From Stictocephala bisonia (lineage: Eukaryota > Arthropoda > Insecta > Hemiptera > Membracidae), in assembly GCA_035578905.1 (NCBI GenBank), contig JAQJVL010002583.1, positions 26,937-90,936 on the forward strand: 64,000 bases of DNA, given 5' to 3'. Below, one piece after another: positions 1-11,117 of the stretch; position 1 is the stretch's first letter; each line of letters begins with the position of its first letter. The position numbers were made by a program, and so were the translations under genes. The notes beneath the pieces are model-generated. The model did no database searches. It was not told the DNA's origin and was given only the letters and a program-made list of their open reading frames with translations.

Positions 1-155
1 TAGAATTTTGCGTTACTTCCCTTAGTTGCCCTACATATTGAGCTATTAATAAATGGCCCTTTCTGAGCAAAAGTCAACCTCAGTTATCAACCAAGCTACA
101 CTCATGCAATGTGTGTGTGTGCCTCATATCTGAATAGTGATAATATTGGTTGCAG

Positions 156-294
156 GCTGCTTGGCGTTGGTATGAACACACTCTTGATACCAAGGATTTT
201 ATAGCCTCACACTTGCTTGATACCCTTGACGAGGTCAAAATGCAGACAGACATGTCCTGGCAAGACTTTTCCTTGAAGATGGATCACTTGATTA
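156..294 (+). CDS. CCDC65: DRC2/CCDC65-like gene, internal exon (first in window)
   Basis: Internal coding exon of a dynein regulatory complex subunit 2 (DRC2/CCDC65) homologue, a coiled-coil component of the nexin link between outer doublets in motile axonemes. The exon lies between an acceptor (TTGGTTGCAG, ending 155) and a consensus donor GTAAGT (295-300). It reads in phase 0 and ends one base into a codon. The translation (AAWRWYEHTLDTKD... to ...KMDHLI) follows the family pattern of a KD segment, then a helix, then a segment ending in D-x-L, which corresponds to the region before the 'DQLLALQ' stretch of vertebrate CCDC65. The split codon joins correctly with the exon at 2,503 to give Lys. 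The N-terminal part of the gene lies upstream of the window. Assignment rests on the combined similarity of all six exons; this exon alone is weakly diagnostic. Confidence 0.75.
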
Positions 295-300
295 GTAAGT

Positions 301-1058
301 GTTTGATTTCTCCAGCTACATATAATTAACTGACTCTGGGCGATAATGCCCATGGTTAAAACACCAGAGGCAGGGACAAGTACTGAACACAGCTTCGTAG
401 AATTAATGTGTTTGAGAAATTTATCTGACACTGGAGATGGAGTCTGACCAAATTTTAAGATTAACTAAAATTTTTGTTTCAAAAGCATTTTAATCCGTTA
501 ACGAGATCTTTTCACACCGCTGGGAATAAATAAAACAAAATCTAAAAAATAAAACTGACACTAATTTTCATGTAATAGAGTTCAGATGTATAATATTTTA
601 ATGTTAAACTTTAGTGCAATTATTGAATGAGACTTTATGTAGTCTATGTATGAATGGAGGATTGAATAACATATTATATTATTAATGTTTACAATAAAAT
701 GTTAAATTGTCATAATACAATGAAATTATAATTAGGTAATGGAGAAGAATTTATCTACAATTTTAGAATGTGCCCCACTAAACATGAATTCAATATAACA
801 AAAATAGTCTAGTGCTCAGTATAAACTTTTTTTGGTACTGTACTAGATACTCTGATATTTTAAAAAGATTCAATTTTGACCTGATGATTTTACAGTTTTC
901 TTTTTTATTTACTTTGTCCATTCATGAAAACAAACAAAAATGATTTGGTTTTCTACAGCTTTTTCAAATTTGAATAAACTAGTTCATTCTCACAGTTATT
1001 TTAATTGAAATAGTGGCAAGAAATGTGATGTTATGTAACCAGATGGTGGTATACATAT
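301..1058. other. Intron sequence, nothing recognised
   Basis: AT-rich intron of the DRC2-like gene between the exon ending at 294 and a MITE at 1,063. No coding or repeat structure was recognised. Confidence 0.5.
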
Positions 1059-1062
1059 TTAA

Positions 1063-1660
1063 ACCTGCAGTACTCGCGCGGGCTATAGGTGTAGCCCAAC
1101 CGTTGTATTTCACCATTTTTCTCAGAAAACTGAGGGTGAGGAGTAGCTTCTCAGTGCCTTCCTATTAACGAATGCTTTAATCGTTCTGTTTGTTTTGGCA
1201 TGTTTTTGGGAGTGGCAGTTGTTATATTTGCTACTTATAGCCCGCTCGGGTATTAACGTTATTTGAGTTTACAATGTTAATTTATATGAATTTTAAAGTT
1301 TTAATTTATTATTTAAAATTTATAGTATTCAAGTTGTACTTTAAAGCCTTGAGAGTCCAGGAAAAATAATTTGGAAAATGTATACGAACATAACACCAAC
1401 AAATTGAACAAAATTTAATATTATACATTGCTTATATTGTGGAAAGACATGGATTTGGCAATCATTTTTCCTGCATAAGTGAAAATATATATTTTCCTTG
1501 AGACCTTTGAATTTGATGTAAGATATGTCTCGAAACACTAATATGGTTGTATGACATTAAAAAAGTCAGTTTTGTTTAGTAGAAACATAAAATACTGCAT
1601 GGGCTACAATGGTAGCCCGTGTGAGTATTGGTGTTCCAGGAGGCTGCGAGTACTGCAGGG
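1063..1660. mobile_element. piggyBac-type MITE, TTAA target duplication
   Basis: A 598-bp non-coding element flanked by TTAA on both sides (1,059-1,062 and 1,661-1,664). The termini form an inverted repeat: CCTGCAGTACTCGC on the left and its complement GCGAGTACTGCAGG on the right. Next to each end is a short GGGCTA...TAGCCC hairpin (around 1,080-1,100 and 1,601-1,620). TTAA duplication is the hallmark of piggyBac transposition. No transposase remnant is present, so it would be mobilised in trans. It sits in an intron. Confidence 0.72.
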
Positions 1661-1727
1661 TTAAAGATAAGAACAAGGAGATTTTATATGATCGCTTTTC
1701 GAACCCAGTAACGTATTTATTCTTCAA

Positions 1728-2345
1728 ACTTATAAGGTGATCCATGACGTTCTCCTTCCCCTCTAGAACGCATTCTATTTTAAAAAGTTATGAAAAAATG
1801 TTGTAAAAATATGGGTTCAAAAACACTTTGTTAACGAGTTACAGCTGGCGAAAGATTTCTCCATGATTCCTGGACAAACATAAATAAAGCCATACTGAAC
1901 TTCTGGAAAAATAAATTAAGTGGAAAACGTTGTGTTCTGTTTTTCTTATGTAGTTTAACCTGAAAAAGCTAAAGAACTGTCTGAACCATTAGTAGTTTTT
2001 GAGGACTTTGGGGTTAAATGGAAGACATTAGGGCATGAAATCCTTGGAGGGGGGGGGGCTTGAACGAATTAGACCTACTCAAAAACTACTAATGGTACAG
2101 TTGTGTAGCTTTTCCAGGTCCAACCTACATACAAGACTACATTTTCCTTTTAATTTATTTTTCCAGAAGTCGAGTATGGCTTTGTTTTAATGATTGTTTA
2201 GTAAGCATTGTGAAATCTTTCACTAGCTCTAACTGGTTAACAAAGTGTTTTTGGGCCTATGTTTATACAACACTTTTTCATAACTTTTTCAATTAGAATG
2301 CGTTGTAGAGAGGGAGGGAGAACCTCGTGAATCACTCTGTATATA
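1728..2345. mobile_element. Fold-back MITE with ~300-bp inverted arms
   Basis: Two arms of roughly 300 bp are inverted copies of each other. For example GTTATGAAAAAATGTTG (about 1,788) pairs with CAACACTTTTTCATAAC (about 2,268). The arms are separated by a short centre containing a G9 run near 2,050. The outer ends read GTGATCCATGACG and, in complement, GTGATTCACGAGG, next to TATA on both sides. This resembles the TA-flanked 'CAGGGTGATTC' termini of mariner-type MITEs. The arms have diverged by perhaps 15 %, so the insertion is not recent. Confidence 0.65.
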
Positions 2346-2502
2346 GAAAGAATTCCTCCTTATTGTCTTCTATCTAATGCAAACTAACGTAAAGTAGCTG
2401 TCTTTTATTTAGTAATAACACCTTTTTAGTAACAACATAGATTTAAACCTTAATTAACGACTGTAAATTTATTTTTGTACTGTTTTGACAATGGTATTTT
2501 AG

Positions 2503-2726
2503 AAAACTTTCATCAAAGAATTCAAAATATGGATGAGGACTACGAGACAGATAAAACTGAGCTGCTTGAAATGGCAAGAAGATCTCAGTTTTTTGAAGAG
2601 GATAAACAAGCAGAGCTTGAGGAATATTACAAAACAGTTATATTTTTCATGGAGGAAAAGTTTCAGGAAGCTTCTGCAGCAACTCAAGCGGAGTACCTCA
2701 TCAAGAGAGATGAGGAGACTAAAAAG
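2503..2726 (+). CDS. CCDC65: DRC2/CCDC65-like gene, internal exon 2
   Basis: Acceptor AG at 2,501-2,502 and donor GTGAGT at 2,727-2,732. The exon begins with the last two bases of the codon left open by the previous exon and ends on a codon boundary, so it splices in phase with both neighbours. It encodes about 74 residues of heptad-rich, highly charged helix (NFHQRIQNMDEDYETDK ... AEYLIKRDEETKK). This matches the central coiled coil of CCDC65, where a helix with acidic and lysine clusters precedes a short aromatic 'YY..V...ME' segment (here EEYYKTVIFFMEEKF). No stop codon or frame disturbance is seen. Role: structural rod of the nexin-dynein regulatory complex. Confidence 0.82.
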
Positions 2727-3081
2727 GTGAGTTTAGACGTGTAATATGTTTTCAAATAATAATATTAAAAGAATAAACCTATATAACTTCAAATCGGATT
2801 GTGATCATTGATATTGCATGTTTAATATTATTTTCCGAGTACCCTCACTTTTATCAGTTTAAGGCAGTTCAACTTAACCCATAACCAACATTATTTATAA
2901 TATTGAGTATATTTATAACTTTCAAAAGTAAAGATTTGCTTTGTATGCACTTTAATATCTAAATTACTCAACTATATTATTGGAATCAATGGTTGTACCA
3001 CATCAATGTTTTGTTCTTTTTACAGTTGAGTATGTAACAAATCTATCTGATTATAATACATTCAATATCCCTAAACACCAG

Positions 3082-3455
3082 GTTTGACACTATGGTGACA
3101 GTTCTCGTGCTATTAGTTTGACACTATGGTGACAGTTCTCGTGCTATTAGTTTGACACTATGGTGACAGTTCTCGTGCTATTAGTTTGACACTATGGTGA
3201 CGGTTCTCGTGCTATTAGTTTGACACTATGGTGACAGTTCTCGTGCTATTAGTTTGACACTATGGTGACAGTTCTCGTGCTATTAGTTTGACACTATGGT
3301 GACGGTTCTCGTGCTATTAGTTTGACACTATGGTGACAGTTCTCGTGCTATTAGTTTGACACTATGGTGACAGTTCTCGTGCTATTAGTTTGACACTATG
3401 GTGACAGTTCTCGTGATATTAGTTTGACACTATGGTGACAGTTCTCGTGCTATTA
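3082..3455. repeat. 34-bp minisatellite, 11 copies
   Basis: Eleven head-to-tail copies of a 34-bp unit that starts GTTTGACACTATGGTGAC. Copies are almost identical. The only changes noticed are A-to-G in CAGTTC (giving CGGTTC) in the 4th and 7th copies and a C-to-A change in the 10th copy. Recurrence of the same variant three units apart suggests amplification of a three-unit block. The array lies in a DRC2 intron. Confidence 0.92.
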
Positions 3456-4020
3456 GTTCTTCTACGTTTAGGAAAGCCTAAAGAAATGTCTTTCCAAACG
3501 AGTGCTAATTTTTACCATTGATTATTGCAAGTGTTACAGATGTTTCATTCCATTGTAAACGTTGAAGACAAAAAGAATAGTATTGATTGTAGAAGGATCT
3601 GATGGGGAAACTTGAAATCTCAAACATCTCAATCATTGCTTAAGACGCATTTTGTTTAAAATTGAAAAGCGATGCAAACAATAAAGGAAAAACAAAGAGA
3701 GAGAATGGTGAAGACAGAGAGAAGACACGTGTGCTGCTAATACTGCTTAGTAGCAACATCATACACTACCGTAGTAAAAAAAACAAAAACAGTAAAACTG
3801 TTATTTTTATAGGGAATGGATCATCTGGTGACATATTCATAAATAAAGGCTGTACCAGTTTACAGATATAGAACTGTTACAAAAACATCCCAATTTTGAA
3901 TGGCATGTTCGTTGGGAAGTAAGGGGTCACGTAAAGTTACAGATTCTTTATATAGACACTACACAAAACTTACACGAATTTTAAACATTAACATAAACAT
4001 TCTTTGCAACTAACATTTCT
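3456..4020. other. Intron sequence, nothing recognised
   Basis: Intronic DNA between the minisatellite and a LINE fragment. A 69-codon open frame at 3,662-3,871 has composition like its surroundings and no recognisable motif. Confidence 0.4.
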
Positions 4021-4024
4021 TTAG

Positions 4025-4919
4025 ATGGTTTAGATTCAGATATCAACAGTATACATTTTTAGGAATTCTTATTGATCAGAACCTTACCTGGAAACCACAT
4101 ATTCACACGCTTTCCAAGAAAATGAGTACAGCATACTATCAGATGCTGGTACTTCGAAACTTAATTGATTTTAAAACAAAACTAATTGTTTACTATGCTT
4201 TATTTGTTTCTTTAATGCAATATGGAATTCAGTTATGGGGCATGTCCCCAGAATCATTGACAATTTTAAAAATTCAAAAGAAATATTTAAGAATTATGAC
4301 ATTTTCTACAGCAAAAATACATCATGTAAACCTTTATTCGATCGCTTAGAAATATTAACAATGCTGTGTCTCTACCTTTACAAAATGTTGCTCTTTTTAA
4401 AAAATAATAATGAATCATTAAATAGAGAAAAATACTGCCACGGATACAAGGTTAAGTGTTAGAGAGGGCTTCTTAGCCCTAACTTCGCCTGGTAAAATAA
4501 GACGATCTTTAACTTTTTTTTTACAAAAATAATTTTATATTCCCAAAACATCGCTTGACACTTTTTGAAAAAACGCCACATTATATAACAATGAAACTCT
4601 ATAATAAGCTGCCTTTGAGAATTAAAGATGCAACCAAATTAAAAAAAAAAAGAGATAAAACAGTTTTTACAAAAAAAAAAATATTACTTGGTTAGTAAAT
4701 ATTTAAATGATAATGAGGCCCAGTGACAATAATAAATAATGTAATAAAAATATAAAAAACATTGTAACTTTTTTTGAAACTCTGTCACTTTAAACAAACT
4801 TGTTCTAGTTTTAACTTTATTTTAATTATTTGTAGTAGATCTATATTTTACAATGTCACCTGTTTTCTAGCTGCGCTAGACCATAAAATGTTATTTGAAA
4901 ATAAAGATAAATTTCATTT
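4025..4919 (+). pseudogene. LINE reverse transcriptase, 3' fragment
   Basis: The decayed 3' end of a non-LTR retrotransposon. From about 4,050 the plus strand reads FLGILIDQNLTWKPHI, then an unbroken stretch through QYGIQLWG and KIQKKYLRIM. This is the segment that follows the YADD box in the reverse transcriptases of CR1/Jockey-type LINEs. A frame change near 4,340 leads into KPLFDRLEILTML. Further fragments to about 4,700 match the C-terminal 'LPLRIKD' region. No YADD or endonuclease is present, so the copy is 5'-truncated. The tail near 4,900 ends in AAATAAAGATAAAT. Confidence 0.75.
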
Positions 4920-4929
4920 AATTTCAAGG

Positions 4930-6571
4930 TTAATATAAAAACTTTTCAAATTCATAAAATACATTCTTAATTGTAAACTAAACTATTTACAACTTAACTG
5001 TGAACAAAACTCCATAAGTAATAAGGGCATTTAACAGCAATGGTTCAAATTGTGTTTAAAATTTTTCCTCGTTCAATTAATTTTGTAAGTAAATAGGTAA
5101 AAAATTGGACAATGTTGTTCCTTTGTACGTTTTTTTTTTTTTTTTTTTTTTTTAATTGAGAATTGCAATTCTATGTTTCTCAATGTTAAAATAACTTTTA
5201 TGTCTTTTGAAATGAATCTCAGAGCGCAAATTTAACTGGTTTGAAATATTTTAAAATTACATTCCAAAATGAATTGTTTATAATACTGGTAATATAACTA
5301 AAGTTTAAAGTGTTCCCTTACATGGCCATCGTGCTTTCGTCTCATCATTTCGTAATTGCTCGTTTTGCAGTATCGAAATTGTATCAAAATTGTGTTTACT
5401 AGTTTATCTATATAAACACAATCCAAAATTGAGTGTAAATTAGCATGATACATCATCTTCAACAAGGGCAGACTATATGTTCGGGACATTCTTTTCAATA
5501 CGTAAATTTCCATTTCAATCCATAATACAATGGCGTTTTCTCCTAGTGAGTTTGAAGTTAATACAGTCTCATGACTTACTTGATTGAGTGTTGCATTTGT
5601 CATGACGACTCATGTACCATAGCTCTAATATTTTTTAGTATCTAAGGTTCTTCCTATCACCTCTTCCCTGACTATCAGAATAGATGGTGATTTTTACTTC
5701 CAGTTTCAAAGTTCTCCTTTTATATTGTGTTATATCCTTAATTTTATGCTTTTTAAGGTGAGAGAGGATTGATTTGAATGTTTATCTATATTATTTAGAT
5801 CTACCATGTTATATTCAGAACTGCTCAACATTTTAAATCTGTAAAGTGTTAAAGGAAGCTGCAAGTTTTTTCTTCTCAAAAATTAACATTCCAGTGTTTT
5901 TTTATTTTAAGTTGTTTAGTTCACTTCACTTCTTTATTTTCCTCAGATATGTTTTTCTTATAATAAATTAAATGAAAGATGCCTTTATTAAAGGAGCAGT
6001 TAGGACTGTAAAGTCCTCTATTAACCCCAACAATGTTATTATTACTGGTCTTACAGGAATTTTTGGTCTTACCTTTAGAGGAATATTTAGAATTTCTGTT
6101 TAATGTAATCTTATTATAATTAGGATTGATGTTCACTTTATTGTCATAGGTTTGTGGTGAAAGAACCGAGGGTTTCCATCAAAGCATTATTTAAAATTGT
6201 TCAAGCAATCTGTGATCTCTTGGTTAGCCTTATTTCTTCTCCAAGTTTTAGCAGCAATGTGTATCAGTGTAACCTGTGATAGCAGAACTCTGGTCTCACT
6301 TCTGGCCAAAGTGAAAACTCTGCAGTTGTAATTATTAATTTGTTGTGGTGCCTTATTGTTTATCATAAAAGTTACTCCATTTTCATGAGTAACTAACCAA
6401 ACTCCAACTGTTAACAGCAAGTTTTTATTTTGTCTATTAGTGTTGATCCTGAAAGTTGGGGCAAACTGGGGAACTATGTCTAAAATGGCAAAGCCAGGTG
6501 TGTAAGAAGTAAGCTCAAGGGAATTTCTTGCTTAAAACTGAAATCCTCTCCAGCAAAGTTTTATCTTTTAG
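4930..6571. other. Intron with unassigned minus-strand open frames
   Basis: Three minus-strand open frames (5,298-5,603; 5,921-6,136; about 6,187-6,530) lie close together. The last, read without requiring a start codon, gives about 112 residues of protein-like composition (including VGVWLVTHENGVTFM and TLARSETRVLLSQV) that I cannot assign to a family. They may be pieces of one decayed element, but no join is evident. A T24 tract lies near 5,130. Confidence 0.3.
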
Positions 6572-7631
6572 TTTTTTTTTTTTTTTTTTTTTTGTACTGT
6601 TTTTTGTACTGTTATTAATTAATTTAACAAACAGTGTATAGACAATAGACAAATATTTTTATTGACATATTCTTTGAGAATAGTACAATGTGTCAAAAAT
6701 AATGAAATGAGTAACAAGAAGTTATAGTACATTGTTTAAGAATTCCTTTTCTGTATAAAATGGTCTGTCTTGTAGCCAGGTTGTCAGTATCTTCTTGAGT
6801 CTCTTTATTGGTTCTTTCTTTATTTCTTCTGGCAAGAGGTTAAAATAGAGTGCTCCCTTGTAGGATGGTTTCCTTTCAGATAGGTTCAGGTGATGTACTG
6901 GAAGAGCAAAACTTGATGCATTCCGTGTGTAGTGATGATGTAGGTCTCTATTTCTTGTTTGGTTGCTGGAGACTGCATACAGGATTGCTTCGCGGATGTG
7001 GAGTGATGTCACAGTAAGAATTTTTAGCTCTTTAAAGGCTTCTCGGCAGCTTTCTTGGTACTTGAGTCCTGCTAGGCATCTGATTGCCTTTTTTGGTGTT
7101 TTAGTGTTCTCTCCAAGTTGGAGTTGGATGTTCCTCCCCATACTAATATGCCATAAGTGAGGTGACTTTCAAATAGTGCATGATAGGCAGTTTTTGCTGT
7201 TTGTAGATCACTTACCTGCATTATCCGCCTGATGACGTATATTCCAGCACTTAGCTTCTTGCACAGGTGGTCTATGTGCTGTTGCCATGTGATCTTCGAG
7301 TCTATAATGATGCCTAGATATTTTACATTGAGTTCATTTTTGAGTCCATGGAGCGTTTGAGGTTTAGCTCTGTTTTTAGTGGTGAAGTTAATTTGGACTG
7401 TTTTGTTTTCATTAAGCACTAATTCATTACTGCGGCAGTATTTTTTCACTTTGTCAAAGGTTGTATTAGTGAGCAGGTTGAGTGATTCCACTGCTTTGTC
7501 TGTAGTGGTAATTACTGTGTCATCTGCATACATTGTAGTTTGGCAGTAGTTACTTAGTACTTCTGGGAGGTCGTTAGTGAGTAGAAGAAACAGTACAGGC
7601 CCGAGGACTGATCCTTGTGGCACCCCTCTAT
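6572..7631 (-). pseudogene. 5'-truncated LINE reverse transcriptase
   Basis: Minus-strand LINE fragment that begins inside the RT domain with [13 protein letters not shown] (the B box), then the MYADDTVI catalytic box, FLGI-type KYLGIIIDSKITWQQHI, and a C-terminal 'thumb' ending TWLQDRPFYTEKEF. A single frame change near 7,100 divides it into two overlapping frames (7,072-7,623 and 6,722-7,141). The 3' end is followed by a T22 tract at 6,572-6,593, which is the poly(A) tail on the minus strand. The 5' cut inside the RT and the poly(A) tail are typical of aborted target-primed reverse transcription. The family differs from the LINE at 33.9-37.7 kb. Confidence 0.85.
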
Positions 7632-8226
7632 ATACAGTATATAGTTAATTTCTTCAATTAAAAATTAAGCATATGTATTATTATTTTTGTTTTTACTTTA
7701 ATAACTTATATGGTTAAAAATGTTACAGAAAGGGTTACTTATCTTTGATGATCATTTAATTCGGGTTTTATATTTAAAGATCATATTTCATGTTGAAGGA
7801 ACATGAACCAAATATTCGCAAACTCTAGAATATAAATTTTCTAAATCTAATAAGGTGAGGAATAGATAGATGTCTATCAATTATTATAAAATTTACCAAA
7901 AAGGTTTTTCCTAATATGTAATAATTTAAATAGGTTCATTCATTATTAAGATGCAAATAGTCAAGATATGGGCGAATGAGTGTTATGAGCGTAGGTGAAC
8001 GAGTGTAGTCATTGTCATTAACTAAGTCCTCAGAAAGAGCTATTTAATGATAGCCCAGAAGCTAGGGCAACTAAGGGACCTACAGCTTCATGTGGAATCC
8101 ACGTAGTGTTGGTCTGATTTTCAGCTAACTGACAAGTCTAACACTCAGTTCTCTCCCCTACACAACATCTGAACCTTGACTACTATCCAACATGGACACC
8201 CCAGACTTCTCTATTTTATTTTGCAG
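7632..8226. other. Intron containing a SINE-tail copy
   Basis: About 7,935-8,010 carries, on the minus strand, the ACTCATTCGCCCATATCTTG block shared with 40,850-40,920 and 60,545-60,612. It is thus the tail of a dispersed SINE. The acceptor of the next exon (TTATTTTGCAG) closes the segment. Confidence 0.5.
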
Positions 8227-8424
8227 GGAATACATCTTGTGGATACGCTTAGTGGAATATTGGAAAGAAATCTTAAAAATGCCATGCAAAACATATTGAA
8301 TACCTTTGAACAGTACAAAGAAGAAACGGAGCCGAGAAGAAAGGAAGTGGAGGCCCTGAAAGCAAAGGATGACTACTACATAGATATGATTATCCGACAA
8401 GAAGCTCGGATGGCTAAACTTTGT
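8227..8424 (+). CDS. CCDC65: DRC2/CCDC65-like gene, internal exon 3
   Basis: Acceptor ATTTTGCAG ending 8,226 and donor GTAAGT at 8,425-8,430. The exon is exactly 66 codons in phase 0 on both sides. It reads GIHLVDTLSGILERNLKNAM ... EEALKAKDD-type helix ... RMAKLC. It corresponds to the CCDC65 segment with 'VEDLWRKFQDVLKNY..ATEDRKAAFE.L..KDE', which matches LERNLKNAMQNILNTFEQY, then EETEPRRKEVEALKAKDD in order and spacing. Coiled coil throughout. The intron after this exon is 22.3 kb long and holds the Penelope palindrome and the hAT elements. Confidence 0.85.
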
Positions 8425-11105
8425 GTAAGTAGTTTAGGTAAATTAATGATGTTGTAGTCTCAACAAAAACTTTTACCTTATTTTATATTATTAGAATGTA
8501 CAGTAGACTACTAACTAGTTGCAAAGTATAATGGAAGTTTACAATTAATAAAATATAATAAAGTGGGTGAACAGATTCCATTTTCTAATCAATTACAGAA
8601 CAGTCCTTGAAAAAACATGTTGGGGGAAATATGTAAACTAATTTTTGTATGGAAAACACTATACAGTATAGCTTATGGCAAATATAGTTCATTGGTCAAT
8701 ATTTGCAATAATCATTATATTTTATAGGTTTAAGAGTGTAATTTAATTAAATTAAAAATACATTTAGCTTTGAACAACTTTATTTTTATGTCTTCATTTT
8801 AAATGTAAATGTACATCAATTTTATGTTGAAAATATGACAAGCCTGCAAACAATGACTTAAGATGTTTGTTGGGTATTATAAATTAATCGTAGAATTTCT
8901 TAACACTGTATCGTGAGGAAGGGCATAATTTATGCTGTTGCATTAAAATCAATAAAACATATGTTTATCATAAAGCAATCACAACAAAGATGGTACTAAT
9001 CAATGCAGAATGCTCTGTTCTATACATTTCAGATTTTTAATAATTTTTTTATACAATTATATAAACGTAGGAAATAAATTAAAACGTACACCAAGAAACT
9101 TCTGCTCAATTCCCGCCTGGCGCGGAGGTCAGGAGTGGGAAAAATGGCAGATGTTTGTCACATGACTGAAGAATAACCAGAAGACGGAATAAGGTGTAGT
9201 AAATGTCAGTCTGCAGAGAATGAAATACTCTATCCAGCAAAACAAATTTTGATGTTCTAGCTGCATTAGGTATTTTATAACAAATGTTGTTGTTTACCTT
9301 TTTTTTGCGACCGGCCCATTTGTGAGGAACGGCATAATTTATGCTGTTGATGAAAGTTGTTGTTCAAACTTTATTTTTGGCTGTAATCTAACAATTCTTG
9401 TATATTTCTATTCAAAAATATTTGTTCTATCAAGTGTTACTGTTATAAACATTTCCAAAAATTATTTTATATTTTTTATAATGTTTACAATATGAAAAAT
9501 TCCGTTTACACAATCTGCGCACGCTGACTTATGGTGTTATAAGTTTTATACTTTATAGAATATTTTCATATATTTTACATTTTCTTGTAGCAAATAGATT
9601 GTACTAATAAAGTACATGTAGCAAAAAATTATACATACCCCTTATTTTTAGATTATATAATTTTTCACAGACATTTTTCGTTTCCAGTGTTGTTATTTTC
9701 CCAAATAAACTAAAAATATGTTAATGGGTACAATATGACTATTTTTCATAAACAACTTTTCTTGTCTATTAAATGGTGATTTTTTAAATTCTTACTTGTA
9801 CTAAATGATTACCTACAATGATCATACTGTAACTTTGTACACTTTTTCATGTTTTCATGTTATGTAAACAAACAATTCCAAAAAATAAACCTAGTAGTTT
9901 ATCTAAAATGTAACAACATATTATTATAGTGCACTAATTAATAAACAATTTGGCTATCTTGGAATTATTTACAAAAATGTTTTAGTGCTCCTAAGGAGGG
10001 TTATAAGTGTTAATTTACATACAATATTTTCAATTTGTTTTCCAAATTTTTCTAGAAAATAATTATTTACTAATTCGTTATGTAAGCTTTGATGGTAGTT
10101 TGTGAATGTACAGTTCTTGAGTAGAAAAATAAAATGATAATACTTATATTTGGAGCATATTTAGTATTCTTTATGATTTTTACAAAAAAACTTGCGAAAC
10201 GCCGAAAAAAGTACCTAGCAGTTAAGAGTTCATAATGGTTCACCTGATGATCACGATGTAGGGTTAAAAGACACAGTTTAATCTTAAAAGACAGCTATAT
10301 TATATTCATTTAGAAACTAAGTAAATTGCAATAAGTTCCAGAAATATTATCAAAAATATGTTCATCTCTCTCTAAAGGTAAATAATAACTTTGTAAGTAA
10401 AAAGGAAGGGAGGCCTGTGTACCAATTGATTATCATAAGTAGTTTTTTTGGTCGTGAACGAGTTGCGCCTAATCCCACCTGCGTTAATTGTGGTGTCCTA
10501 GGGAGGCCCCACATCAGTGTTCGAGTTGCGCCAAATACCGGTCTCAGGTAGGCCTTCCAGTGTTGGCCGCTGAAAAATGCAACTTAGACAACAAGCTTTG
10601 CAAAATAAATATTTCCGTAAATACCACAACCCACCCCAAATACATGGAATTGTCACTGATCTGATTCCAAATAGTACTAAACTTATACCATTGTGGTTGA
10701 TGTAGGTTATATACAGTGTTTAGTATTAAGTGATAAGTTATGTTAGAAGCTTTTTATTTTATAATAGAAAATGTTAAATAAATTAAAATGTAAAACTTCA
10801 CTTATTTCTAGTTATTTAACAAATGTACTGTAATACAAACACATTAATAAATTTTTGTCTTTTTATACACTGAAATTTTTATATTGTACAAAATTGATTT
10901 ATACTCTTGAGGGAGGATTAAATGTTATCCTTGAATTGTCAAACATCTTAATAAATATATTGATGAGACAATAATTTTTTATCTTTTATATAATGAGGAT
11001 AACTGAAAACAAAACAATTTTTAAGATAAGCATTTAAAATATCCATTGTGTTGAATGATTTTGCACTAATTAAATTTTACTGATATATATTGATTATAAA
11101 GCTCA
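8425..11105. other. Intron sequence with a short repeated block
   Basis: AT-rich intron. A 20-odd-base block (GGCATAATTTATGCTGTTG) occurs at about 8,921 and again at about 9,332 in direct orientation, each after GTGAGGAA, which may mark a decayed repeat. No coding sequence recognised. Confidence 0.4.
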
Positions 11106-11117
11106 TTGAATTCAAAT

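Noticed and set aside
207..431. 74-codon minus-strand frame
   Set aside because: It overlaps, in antisense, the DRC2 exon at 156-294, which has proper splice sites and an in-phase join.
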